A stretch of DNA of 64,000 nt. It comes from CAZSNT01 sp964607765. GTDB lineage: Bacteria > Verrucomicrobiota > Lentisphaeria > Oligosphaerales > JABHEG01. Numbering within the stretch: position 1 is the stretch's first letter; every line of letters starts with the position of its first letter. Location of the stretch: positions 24,094 to 88,093 of the forward strand of contig CAZSNT010000019.1 in the NCBI GenBank assembly GCA_964607765.1. The letters run 5' to 3'. The position numbers were made by a program, and so were the translations under genes. Below are positions 44,086 to 54,000 of this stretch, one piece after another. Below the pieces are notes generated by a model. It had not been told where the DNA came from. It worked only from the letters and a program-made list of their open reading frames with translations, and made no database searches.

Positions 44086-45497
44086 GGAGTTCCTCGCTGA
44101 CGCGAGTACTGATCCGGGACCGGAATCGTGTAGTGGCGGTCCGGGTCGACAGTGCGCGCTTTCCAGGCCTCGAAGGCTGCACGCAGTTCCGCCAGTTTCT
44201 CTGGGGCTTCGTGTGCCAGATTGCTGTCCTCGTGAACGTCGTTGGCCAGGTTGTAAAGGAGTTCCAGGTACCCGGTCTCGGGATAGCCGCCTTCCACTGA
44301 GCGCGCGAACCCGGGCGCTTCCTTGAATTCCCGGATGTACTTCCAGTCGCCCTTGATGTAGGCCTCCGCCCAGACGTTGTTGTATCCGCCCCGGTCAAGG
44401 TTCCATTCACGGCGACGCCAGCCGAGCTCGCGCTTCGCCCCAGACGCCGAGCCGGTGAGGATCGGCGTGAGGTCAATGCCGTCGAACGGGCGGCTGGGAT
44501 CGGCGTATTCGGACGCTCCCGCGGCCTCGACGATGGTCCGGGAGAAGTCCGTGAGGATGCCGACCTGGCGCGACACGACCCCCGCCGGGTAGACACCGGG
44601 CCATTTGGCGATTGTTGGCACGCGGATGCCGCCGTCGAGCATGCCCTGCTTGTACCCGCGCAACGGCGCGTTGATTGACGTCGGCGTACCACCGTTGTCA
44701 CTGCTGAACATGACGATGGTATTCTCATCCAGCCCGAGCTCTGTGAGAACCCCCAGAAGTTCACCGATGCGGCGGTCCACATGCTCGACCATCTTGATGT
44801 AGAGGGGCCGTTTCTGGTCGGCTGGCACACAGTTCTTCTCGCCGCCCTCTTCCTCGTTCCACCAGGCAAACTTGGGGCCTTCGACGGGGTTCGCCGGATC
44901 CTGGAAGGGCTCGTGCGGCGTGCACAGCGGCAGGTACACGAAGAAAGGCTGATCCTGCTTGTCCCGGATGAAGTCGATCGCTCTGTCGATGAATACGTCG
45001 TCCGAGAACTGTCCATCGTACTGCGGCGCCGGTGCCCCATCCTCCCAGAAGTCGTGGATCCCGTGGTTGCGGCGGTGCCCGAAATACGAGTGGTTATGGA
45101 AGCTGCCGATCCAGGTGTCGAAGCCTTGGGCATCCGGCGTCGACACGCCGTTGACCTCGCCAATGTTCCACTTCCCGAAACTGCCCGTCGCGTACCCCGC
45201 TTTCTTCAGGTACTGCGCGAAGCACGGCTCGTCGGTCCCCGATACCGCGTCACACGTCGGCGTGCCGGAGTAGGCTTCCGCCCACTCGCCGAGACGGCTC
45301 TGGTACCGGCCTGTGAGCAGCGCGCGGCGGGACGGCGAACAGATGTTGCTGGTCGCGTAGAACTGGGTGAACCGGATCCCCGCCGCGGCGAGCCGGTCAA
45401 TGTTCGGCGTGGAGATGCCGCTGTCCGCGTTGTAACAGCCCAGGTCGCCGTAGCCCAGGTCGTCCATCAGGATGAGAACAATGTCCGGCGGGGTCAT
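44082..45497 (-). CDS. Type I sulfatase without signal peptide (CSPSR)
   Basis: A 471-residue sulfatase starting at the ATG at 45497, which overlaps the stop of the GH99-like gene (ATGA); a longer reading would add unrelated residues. LMDDLG (10-15) and CSPSR (C53) are present, with GKWNIG, FSSDNGGTPT and RYQSRLGEWAEAY. It is the closest relative in this window of the sulfatase half of the three-part enzyme at 26370-29924, but lacks signal peptide, LamG and esterase. The overlap on both sides indicates translational coupling. Probably acts on imported, sulfated oligosaccharides. Confidence 0.9.
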   Translation of the reverse strand: MTPPDIVLILMDDLGYGDLGCYNADSGISTPNIDRLAAAGIRFTQFYATSNICSPSRRALLTGRYQSRLGEWAEAYSGTPTCDAVSGTDEPCFAQYLKKAGYATGSFGKWNIGEVNGVSTPDAQGFDTWIGSFHNHSYFGHRRNHGIHDFWEDGAPAPQYDGQFSDDVFIDRAIDFIRDKQDQPFFVYLPLCTPHEPFQDPANPVEGPKFAWWNEEEGGEKNCVPADQKRPLYIKMVEHVDRRIGELLGVLTELGLDENTIVMFSSDNGGTPTSINAPLRGYKQGMLDGGIRVPTIAKWPGVYPAGVVSRQVGILTDFSRTIVEAAGASEYADPSRPFDGIDLTPILTGSASGAKRELGWRRREWNLDRGGYNNVWAEAYIKGDWKYIREFKEAPGFARSVEGGYPETGYLELLYNLANDVHEDSNLAHEAPEKLAELRAAFEAWKARTVDPDRHYTIPVPDQYSRQRGTP

Positions 45498-46666
45498 TTG
45501 ACGTCTGCCTCGCTTCGCGTCGCCACACCGAAAACGTCCTTGATGCATTCGAGCATCATGTGCTCTCGGCCCTTTGTCGGGGCGACGATGCCGCCTTCGC
45601 CGAATTCATTCCAGGCGTAGATTGTGAAGATCTTCTGCCGTGCCCCGTCCCTCTTCGGCAGGCCGAGCGACGGGTGGTCCGAGAACGCGTCTTTCATCGC
45701 TGCCAGCTCGGCCGTGAACTCCTCGCGGGTCGGGAAGCTGAAAAACCGCTTGTAGTGCGCCGGGGCCGTGGGATACGTCCATGGGCGCGGGTTCCAGCCT
45801 GCGGCGAGATACGGCATCCACGGGATCGGGTCGGACACGCGGTTCCTCAGCGCAGTGCGTGCCTGCTCGGCAAGCCTTGAGTAGGGATACTCCGCCTCAC
45901 GCTCTTCAATCTTGGGCACGCCCATATAGGTCCCCGTGAAATCGAAGATCGTGGCCGGCGGCCAACCCGCCCCCAGCGGAGGAGTCTCGCCCGAAATGCC
46001 GACCCCGATGATCATCTCACCCAATCCCGCGCCACGGACTGCGTCTCTCAGTGTGTCCAGGCGTTTGCGGCACAGCGCGAGGTCGTTATCGTGCGTCCTC
46101 AGGAACTGGGTGACGCCATGGACCTTGAACACCAGACGCCCGTCAACCCGGAGATAGCTCGGGTGTCTCATCGCGGCCACCCACGTGTCCACGCACGCCT
46201 GCCACTGTTCTTCGTTGCTCGCAGAGAAGTTCCGCGCGTTGCAGTACTCGATGAAGAACCGCATCATCCCCGAATTGCGCGAATTCACGAAGGTCTCGAG
46301 TCCCTTGTTCAGGGAGGGGGCATGCTTCGCCTCCGGGCTCCCGGGCCGGGGAAAGTAGTAGAGAATGGCAAAGGCATCGACGCCGTAACTGGCCGCGGCG
46401 GCAATCTCACGGTCCATGGTGGCCTGGGTGTTGTAATCTCCCAACAGCGGTACTCGGTCGGGGTTGTCCGGCCGCCAATCCGGCGCATCGGCACGCCAAC
46501 CTTGTCCATGCCATTTGTTCGGCAGTTCCTCCCACCACCCGGCGAAGTAGTTGACGACCACAAGCGGCCCGTCGTCAGGCCGTTGTGAGCGTCGCTGCGG
46601 TTTGACGAGCGCGCAGCCACAGAAGAGGACGAGAATGAACAGTAGCGCTGGGGCTGTGGTTTTCAT
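45494..46666 (-). CDS. GH99-like glycoside hydrolase (WbsX type), copy 2, predicted lipoprotein
   Basis: A 390-residue protein similar to the one at 37291-38379 (NYFAGWWEELPNKWHG, ASYGVDAFAIL, YMPYM-like WMPYLAAGWNPRPW). The ATG at 46666 begins a leader ending LVLFCGCALV, a lipobox-like sequence, so it is probably membrane-anchored outside the cytoplasm. The catalytic pair in AWNEFGEGG is kept (E354, E357). Thus one GH99-like copy looks external and the other cytoplasmic. Its stop overlaps the start of a sulfatase gene, an arrangement that argues for a shared substrate. Confidence 0.78.
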   Translation of the reverse strand: MKTTAPALLFILVLFCGCALVKPQRRSQRPDDGPLVVVNYFAGWWEELPNKWHGQGWRADAPDWRPDNPDRVPLLGDYNTQATMDREIAAAASYGVDAFAILYYFPRPGSPEAKHAPSLNKGLETFVNSRNSGMMRFFIEYCNARNFSASNEEQWQACVDTWVAAMRHPSYLRVDGRLVFKVHGVTQFLRTHDNDLALCRKRLDTLRDAVRGAGLGEMIIGVGISGETPPLGAGWPPATIFDFTGTYMGVPKIEEREAEYPYSRLAEQARTALRNRVSDPIPWMPYLAAGWNPRPWTYPTAPAHYKRFFSFPTREEFTAELAAMKDAFSDHPSLGLPKRDGARQKIFTIYAWNEFGEGGIVAPTKGREHMMLECIKDVFGVATRSEADVK

Positions 46667-46708
46667 TGGACCTCGAAAGTTCCCTTCGGCCATCCATCTG
46701 TTCGTCTG

Positions 46709-47475
<767 letters not shown>

Positions 47476-47485
<10 letters not shown>

Positions 47486-47565
47486 GTCCGTGCCTCGTTT
47501 GCTGATTCCGGACTCTTCATAAAACTGCATGTCCGTGCCTCGTTTGCTGATTCCGGACTCTTCAT
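47476..47565. repeat. 45-bp tandem duplication spanning a ribosome-binding site and start codon
   Basis: The 45 bases at 47476-47520 are repeated without change at 47521-47565. On the minus strand each copy includes GAGG, its 7-base spacer and an ATG, so the pseudopilin gene has two equivalent starts in the same frame. Confidence 0.9.
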
Positions 47566-47634
47566 CCCACTCCATCCCACTCTCATCTGTCTGCCATGCG
47601 GGATGAAGAGTGGGATGAGAGTAGGATGAAGAGT
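47557..47634. repeat. Inverted array of GGGATGAAGAGT units
   Basis: ACTCTTCATCCC and CCATCCCACTCTCAT (47557-47586) face GGGATGAAGAGT, GGGATGAGAGT and AGGATGAAGAGT (47596-47634). It belongs to the 12-bp family seen at 18970 and 42374. It lies between the sulfatase stop at 47637 and the pseudopilin start. Confidence 0.8.
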
Positions 47635-47636
47635 TT

Positions 47637-49121
47637 TCATGTTGAATTGGCCGCTACCTTCCAGGCCTGAATCACATCGATGGGGCGCCCCGGCAGCTCG
47701 CCGGTCATTCCCGGGCGACACTGATTCCCTTCGGGCAAGCCGCAGATCTCGGTCATTAGCGTCTCGCAGTCGATGATGTCATCGTCGAAGCGTTCGAGCC
47801 AGCCGCAGGCAAGGTGGTGCAGGTCCGCTTTGACGTTGGCGTATTCACGGTCGTCGAACAGGTTCTTCTGTTGGTGGGGGTCTTGTTCGCGGTCGTACAG
47901 CACATCCCAGCACAGCTCCGGCGTGCTGCCCGGCCGCGCAAATGCATACGTGTAGCGTCTGGTGAACACGCCGCGCCAGTCGGGGCCGAAATAGAACAGA
48001 GGCACGGACTCCACCGCGTCGTCATGGGCGTTGCGGACAGCCGCGGACAAGTCCTGCCCGTCGCAGGTGACCGGCGCGTCCAGGCCGAGCATACCCAGAA
48101 CCGTCGGCATGATATCCAGCGTCCCCACCAAAAGGTCACTGACGCCCCGGCGCGCCGCCGCCGGCCAACGGACCACGAGCGGGACACGCGCCGACTCGTC
48201 CTCCGGGAAACTCTTCGCCCACGGCCGGCCGTGCGAGCCGAGCAGGTCACCGTGGTCGGACGTGTAGACAATCACCGTGTCATCGTATTGCCCCAGCTCC
48301 TTCAGTTTCGCCACGAGCCGACCAACCTGCTCGTCGATGCCCGCGCAGAGCGCATAGTGACCGTGGTAGTCCTCGCGGACGCGGTCCATGGAGCGGGTCG
48401 GGGTGATGCCGCTGTCCTCTGTCGCGGACGCATTCGGCCGAAGGCGAATCTCGTCACGATCGTACAGGTCCATCAGCCGTTTCGGCGCCATGTAGCCAAG
48501 GGGATACGGGAACGTCTTGTCACTGTCCGCCACGCCGCCGTGATCGTGGGGCGCGTGGTACGACACAAACAGAGCGAACGGGCGTGCGGAGTCCGCAGAA
48601 TACCGGTCAAGGAACGCCAGGGCCTGGTCGGTCTGACCTTCAGCTTCCCATTTGCCGAACAGCGTCTTCTCGCCCGTCTCCTGGTCGAAGTAGAACGCGG
48701 CGTTCGCATCGTAGTTCAGCATGCAGTTGTTGGTGAGGAAGGTCTCCCGGAACCCGTAACGCAGGGGGCCTTCGGGCACCGGGCGGTTCCGATCCCCGCC
48801 CAGCAGGTGCCATTTGCCGACGTACCCGGTGGCATACCCCGCTTCGGCCAGCGCCTCGGCAAAGGTCGTGCCGCAGCCCGGCAGCATCTGCACGTCGTTG
48901 GTGAACGCACCGCACTTCAGCGGGTGCTGGCCGCTGAGCAGCATGGCCCGGGCCGGGGTGCAGACCGGGTCGGACGAGATGCAGTAGGTGAACCGGATGC
49001 CGTCCGCAGCCAGCGCGTCGATGTGCGGCGTGATGATCTGCTCGTTCCCGTAGCACCCGAGCATGTCGTACGACTGCTGGTCCGAGAACACGAAGAGCAG
49101 ATTTGGTGGGCGCTTGGGCAT
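47637..49121 (-). CDS. Type I sulfatase without signal peptide (CTPAR)
   Basis: A 494-residue sulfatase. The ATG at 49121 follows AGGAA and gives MPKRPPNLLFVFSDQQS with no leader. CTPAR (C54) is the formylglycine site; SDHGDLLGSHG and GKWHLLGGDRN complete the active site. It is paralogous to the Tat sulfatase at 35687-37252; shared phrases include CYGNEQI, LLSGQHPLK and GRPWAKSFPED. It is the first structural gene after regulator B, separated by 199 bp with a hairpin, so it is the most direct candidate target. Likely cytoplasmic. Confidence 0.9.
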   Translation of the reverse strand: MPKRPPNLLFVFSDQQSYDMLGCYGNEQIITPHIDALAADGIRFTYCISSDPVCTPARAMLLSGQHPLKCGAFTNDVQMLPGCGTTFAEALAEAGYATGYVGKWHLLGGDRNRPVPEGPLRYGFRETFLTNNCMLNYDANAAFYFDQETGEKTLFGKWEAEGQTDQALAFLDRYSADSARPFALFVSYHAPHDHGGVADSDKTFPYPLGYMAPKRLMDLYDRDEIRLRPNASATEDSGITPTRSMDRVREDYHGHYALCAGIDEQVGRLVAKLKELGQYDDTVIVYTSDHGDLLGSHGRPWAKSFPEDESARVPLVVRWPAAARRGVSDLLVGTLDIMPTVLGMLGLDAPVTCDGQDLSAAVRNAHDDAVESVPLFYFGPDWRGVFTRRYTYAFARPGSTPELCWDVLYDREQDPHQQKNLFDDREYANVKADLHHLACGWLERFDDDIIDCETLMTEICGLPEGNQCRPGMTGELPGRPIDVIQAWKVAANST

Positions 49122-49185
49122 TTGCTGTTCCTGCGGCAAACGTGAGCAGTGACCACTCAATGTCATTGAATTAAGCGGCCCGTGG

Positions 49186-49264
49186 AGATTAGGGTGAAAG
49201 ATTAGGGCAAAAGATTAGGGTCGGAACACCTTGATCTTTCGCCTTAATCTTTCACCCTAATCTT
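49186..49264. repeat. Inverted array of 13-bp units (AGATTAGGGTGAA)
   Basis: Three tandem 13-mers begin at 49186, 49199 and 49212. Their reverse complements, as AATCTTTCACCCTAATCTT and a neighbour, fill 49233-49264. The stem could reach about 32 bp with a short loop. It lies between regulator B (stop 49321) and the sulfatase start at 49121. A relative is at 61193-61278. Confidence 0.85.
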
Positions 49265-49320
49265 CCGGGATGGCGACCAACTCCTTAACTCAACGACATT
49301 GACTGATAACTGACGACTCC

Positions 49321-50385
49321 TCAGCCAGTCCTCCGGACACTGCCGCGCTCGACCAGTTCCGGGCGCAGCCACGTCGACTGTGCCGGTAATGTGTCGCCGG
49401 CCAGACGCTGCAGCAGGCGCGCCGCCGCCACACGCCCGATCTCAAAGTGCGGCTGTCGCACCACCGTCACCGGCGGATCTACGATCTCGAACGCCTGGAT
49501 GTCGTCGATGACCAGCAGCGACCGGTCCTGCGGAATCCGCAAGCCGAGCCGGCGCGCAGACGTCAGGCATTGAATGCCAAGCCCGTCGTCGCATGCCACG
49601 ACCGCAGTTAACTCGGTGTGTTCACGCAAAAAGCCATGGACAGGATCGGTCCCAGCCGCAGTGGGCACTTCCGGTTTCGCCGGGGAGACCCGGACTCGGG
49701 GCAGCGCCGCAAAGTCGATCCCGACTTCCCGCAGGACTTCTGCCATCCCCTGGCGCATCATCTCCTCGCTGGCAGAATCCACGTCTTTGTCCAGAATGCC
49801 GATGCGCCGGTGCCCATGCGCAGCCACGTGCTCAGCCGCCAGGCGCCCAAGCTGTCCACGGTGAGTGGTCACCGCATCCACCTCAAGCCCGGGAAGCTCT
49901 GTGTCGACCAATACGATCGGCACGCGCCAACGGTCCACCAGTTCGGAGAGCTGTGACACGTACTTCGTGTAAGGCGGGGGGTACACAATAGCGCCCGCGA
50001 CCAACGCATCCGTGAGGCCCTCCAGAAGCTGCAGCTCACGGCCATAATCACTGTCCGCTGTCTGCAGAAGCAGACGGCATGAGTCGTCCCCAAGCCCGGA
50101 CTTGACGCCGCGGATGATGTCCCGCATGTGCTCGGGGACCAGGCTCGGAAGCACCAACGCAACCGTCTTGCCCGCAACCAACGACTCAGGTACGAACGTC
50201 CCACGGCCGGCCTGCGAGTCCAGGTAGCGCTGCGCCACGAGCACATTCACCGCCTGTTGCACCAACCCGTGACTGACCCCGAACGTGCGCGACAACTCAC
50301 GCAGGCTCGGGATCCGGCTCCCCGGCGGGAACTCCCTCGCCCGAATTCGCCGGATCAGCTCTTCCTGAATCCGCGCCCCTGTCAT
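49321..50385 (-). CDS. GntR-type head with LacI-like sugar-binding body: cluster regulator B
   Basis: A 354-residue paralogue of the regulator at 8193-9269. The winged helix (1-68) contains SLRELSRTFGVSHGLVQQAV and QAGRGTFVP; the effector domain (72-350) contains VALVLPSLVPEHMRDII, VYPPPYTKY, RIGILDK, VACDDG and PPVTVVRQP. GGAGG precedes the ATG. The recognition helix differs from that of regulator A at SHGL versus SRAL and N versus K positions, yet both promoters carry the same GTATAATAC core. They may therefore share sites or regulate in tandem. The genes downstream on the minus strand, up to the GH38-like gene, form its probable regulon. Confidence 0.9.
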   Translation of the reverse strand: MTGARIQEELIRRIRAREFPPGSRIPSLRELSRTFGVSHGLVQQAVNVLVAQRYLDSQAGRGTFVPESLVAGKTVALVLPSLVPEHMRDIIRGVKSGLGDDSCRLLLQTADSDYGRELQLLEGLTDALVAGAIVYPPPYTKYVSQLSELVDRWRVPIVLVDTELPGLEVDAVTTHRGQLGRLAAEHVAAHGHRRIGILDKDVDSASEEMMRQGMAEVLREVGIDFAALPRVRVSPAKPEVPTAAGTDPVHGFLREHTELTAVVACDDGLGIQCLTSARRLGLRIPQDRSLLVIDDIQAFEIVDPPVTVVRQPHFEIGRVAAARLLQRLAGDTLPAQSTWLRPELVERGSVRRTG

Positions 50386-50419
50386 GCTGCCTCCATCATC
50401 ACACGGCTGCTTTCGTTTA

Positions 50420-50447
50420 CTGTATAATACAGCGCGCAGCCCGTCAA
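50420..50447 (-). promoter_or_regulatory. Promoter of regulator B with palindromic operator
   Basis: On the minus strand TTGACG (50442-50447) is followed after 15 bases by TATACA (50421-50426), or after 17 by TACAGT. CTGTATAATACAG (50420-50432) is palindromic except at its centre and covers the -10 region, as at regulator A. The same TTGACG and GTATAATAC occur in both places. Confidence 0.7.
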
Positions 50448-50682
50448 GTCCCTTCGGCTGTCTGTTGCAGCGATTCCGTTTGACGCGGTGCCGCGGCCCC
50501 CGTAGCCCGGGTCTCCTGACCCAGGTGTCCTGGCCGGGGTATCTCGTGCCTGTAGACGACCGACAGGGGTTGTCTCAGAAACACAACAGCCTGCGAGAGG
50601 CGAGCCGACTCCAGACGCGGGGAACGAAACTGTCTTGAGGGCGGCGGCGTCCTGGGTCCGCTCAACAAGCGCCAACCGTGCA

Positions 50683-50861
50683 GCTCCCCTTCAGGGAGCA
50701 ATGGCTGTTTTGTATTGCCGTGGTTCCCAGGGTGTTACCCTAGGCTGACACGTTGGTCGCCTTCAGCGACCCCAGTCCCCAAAGCGGACGAACATCACAG
50801 CCTGGGGTGCAGCCCCAGGAAGGCGTTGTGCGTCGGTGTGTTCTGCTCCCTGGAGGGGAGC
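50683..50861. repeat. Intergenic module bounded by inverted copies of an 18-bp palindrome
   Basis: GCTCCCCTTCAGGGAGCA (50683-50700) and TGCTCCCTGGAGGGGAGC (50844-50861) are inverted copies that differ in two places. Each is also self-complementary. The 143-base middle includes GGTTCCCAGGGTGTTACCCT. It lies in the 656-bp gap 50386-51041, which contains no convincing gene but also regulator B's promoter and one operator-like site. Confidence 0.6.
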
Positions 50862-50950
50862 CACATGGGTAGCGCAGATCCGGCGGGCGTTTCTGGGACA
50901 GCCCCTCGCAGGGGCTGGCTGATGGCGGCACGGAACCACGACCGCCAGGT

Positions 50951-50959
50951 GTATTATAC
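50951..50959. promoter_or_regulatory. Distal GTATTATAC operator-like site
   Basis: GTATTATAC followed by GG matches the site at 9440-9448, which is also followed by GG. It lies 566 bp upstream of regulator B and 83 bp past the stop of the HzsA-like gene. No promoter is apparent around it. Confidence 0.4.
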
Positions 50960-51041
50960 GGATGACAAACAGAGGATGTCAGCAATCGGTAGCTCAGGAA
51001 CACATCGCGGGGAGACGCAGACAGGCCAACGCCATCCGGGT

Positions 51042-54000
51042 CTACTGCATCACGGCCGCCTGTTGCCGCCGGAGCAGCTCGCTGACGCCCTGGACTTCGA
51101 TGCCTTCGCGGCGCACCACACCGTCTTCCAAGGCTTTGAGTGCCGCCTGGTAATCGGCGTCAGCCGTGTCCTGGAACACGGCCTTGCCATCCCTCAGGCA
51201 GAGCCCCCAGCCGCCGGCCCCCTTCGCCAAGGGCGCCTGCAGGGCAGCACTGTGAGCCGGCTTCGAGAGATTCAGGTGCCGGACACGCATGCCGCTCGGA
51301 GCAATTCCCCACTGACCGGCCGGTCCACCCACATGCCTGGCAATGTGACTGGCGTTCAACCCGGACTTCTCGTCCGGCATCGACCGCCGGGGATGGTGGC
51401 AACTCGCACAGCGACGGGTGTGGACGTCCGCCAGGACGCGCCGGGATTCCGCGGTCAGTGAAGCTGGCGGCACTTGGCGGTAATGGCTGAAGAAAGGGAC
51501 GTTGGAATCGATCCAGAGCAGGACCCTAAGACGGTCGTCGAACGCCATCTCTTTGCCGCAGTGCCCGGGGTCTTGCAGCACGTCCGCGAGTTTGCTCAGC
51601 ACCGAGCCGCGACTGAGCGGGGCCTGTTCGTCGCAGTCATTGCTGGGCTGGGCGTGCGTGCGCCCCGTACCGGGGGTGAAGTGAACGTATCCGCCGTCGG
51701 TCAGCTGCATGTAGGACATGCTGTAGGCGGTGGTCAGGTCCCCCGTCAGATCGAGTCTGTTCGCGGGTCGCTTCCCGCTGTGACAGCGAATGCAGTAACG
51801 GTCGAACACCGGCTGCACGACGGCCTCGTACTCGATGATGCCGCGCGTACCCCAGTCCGGCAGTTTGGGTCGCACAGCCGGCCTCGTCATGGCGACCGGG
51901 GTCGTTGCCGCAAGGTCGGGCGGCCGAATCCCCTTGCGCTGTTCGTGGCAGCCGACACAGCTCCGGGCCTCGCCGGGCATGACATGGAAATCCGAGCCCT
52001 GCGTCATCAGCATGCGGCCATCCTCATCCAGCGCGTGGAAGAACAGACTCCGCAGAGCGGGGACCTGGAAGTACGCTGAGCCGTCCGGCTCCACGGGCAC
52101 CAGGCCGAGGAATCGGTTGACATACCAGATGGTCCCCACGCCGATCGCGCCGCCGCGGCCGTGGGACTGGGCAGGCTGCTCCATCACGGCCAGGTACTTG
52201 ATCTGTCCGCGTTTGATCTCGGGCGTCAATCCCTGGTAGACGTCCTGGAGGAACAGCGTGCCCTTCTGCGTCCAGTCGGGGTCTTCCAGGAGCCGTTGGT
52301 GGAGATCCACGTTCGCCTCCCAGACGGGCGGCTTGCCGCAATCAGGACGGATGGGGGGACGTTGGCGGGCGACAAACGGCCTGGCGGAATGGATCCCGCG
52401 TGGACCGGCGGACTCGAGAAGACACTTCCGATTACCGGAACGATCGTAGAGGTACAGGGCCGCCTGGGAGCCGGGACGCCCGCCGAAACTCACGAGGAAA
52501 AGCTGTTCATTCAGCGGGTAGGGATCCTGGTACGACCAGGGCTGCGGTTTGTCGCCCACCGACGCCGTATCGTGCGTGATCCGCCGGAACCCAAGTCCGT
52601 CGCACGCTTCCGTGCCCGCCCCGTTCCACACCAGTCCCAGCAAGCCCGCCAGTTTCGAATGGTGCGGGCCGAAAATGGTGAGGACCTCGGGTCGGCCGGG
52701 AATCTGGTGCGGCCGGCAGAACGCACGCGGATCGACGATCGTGTTGCCGAAGAACAGCTCGATGCCCGTCCCATCGGGGTTCTGTGCCCAGAGCGCGTGC
52801 CGGTTGAACACGTTCTTGTTCACGCCGTAGTCCCAACGTGTGAAGATGACGCGCCCGTCATTCATCACGGTAGGCGCCGTGTCGATACACAGGTTCGCCG
52901 AGACCAGCTTGCGGTTGCTCCCGTCCGGATCGCAGATGAACAGCAGGCGCCTGGCGCCCTTGCTCTTGCACGGAGCCTGACCGACATCACTGTCGAAGAA
53001 GACGATACGGCCGTCCGGGAGTTCGCTGGGTGACTGGCCGCTGGTGATGCGTCTGTAGTTGCCGCCATCCCGGTCAATCGCGGTGATCGCTCGGTTCCCG
53101 CCGATGTAGATCGTCGTCCCGTCCCAGGAAAGACTGATCTCGTTCGCACCGGCACGTACCTTCTCCGATTTGAGGTCGAAGATCGTCTCGATCTGCCGGG
53201 ACCGGGGGTCGAATGACTTGATGGCCGCATCCCGTGTCCCCGCCCCCTCGTACATCATGGAGTCGTACACGTAAGTGGGCCGCTCGAGATAGACCAGCGG
53301 CGGCATCTCGCGGATGGCGGCTTCCCACATCCCGTCGAGCAGACCGACAGCCCCGAACACCTCGGTCTCCAGTGTCTCACCCGTCTCGTCGATCTTCCTC
53401 AGAAGGGGGCGGACAACGGCTTCCAGCTCTGCCAGGCGCGCGGTGTGGCGGTCGCCTGCGGGCGAGGTCGGAATATGCTCGAGCGCTTTCTCCATGGCGG
53501 GAACAACCCGGTCCAGGCGATCGCGGGCGGCATGTTCGACGCCGGGCATTGGCACGGGATGGAACCTGAGCGCCCGAAGCCTCTGCAGGGCTTCCCGGTA
53601 ACGCTGTTCTGCCGGCAGGGCCGCTGCCGCGCCGGGCGCTGCGCCGGGTGTGTCGGCAGCGTACGGAAGCTCGGTCGGAAGGTCCTTGATGTGTGGCCGC
53701 CACATCCGCTCGAAGCCGACTTCGTGCCGCAACTCCGGATGCAGACCTTTGATGGAAAAGGCAAGGCCGTAGGAGTGTCGGTTGTTGGTGACCTTGGCCA
53801 GGAAATGGTTGATGCCTTTCTTCAACGCGACCTTCTGGGCCTTCGGCATGTCGCCGCGACCTTCCCACCGCACAATGACCTCGCCGTTGACCATCCACTT
53901 GTAGCGCCCCGTCCGACGCCAGTGCTCCATTCCTTTCCCGTTCATCCTCCGGTCACTCTCGGGGGAACGCAAGACGAAATCCAGCTCGATGACACCCGGG

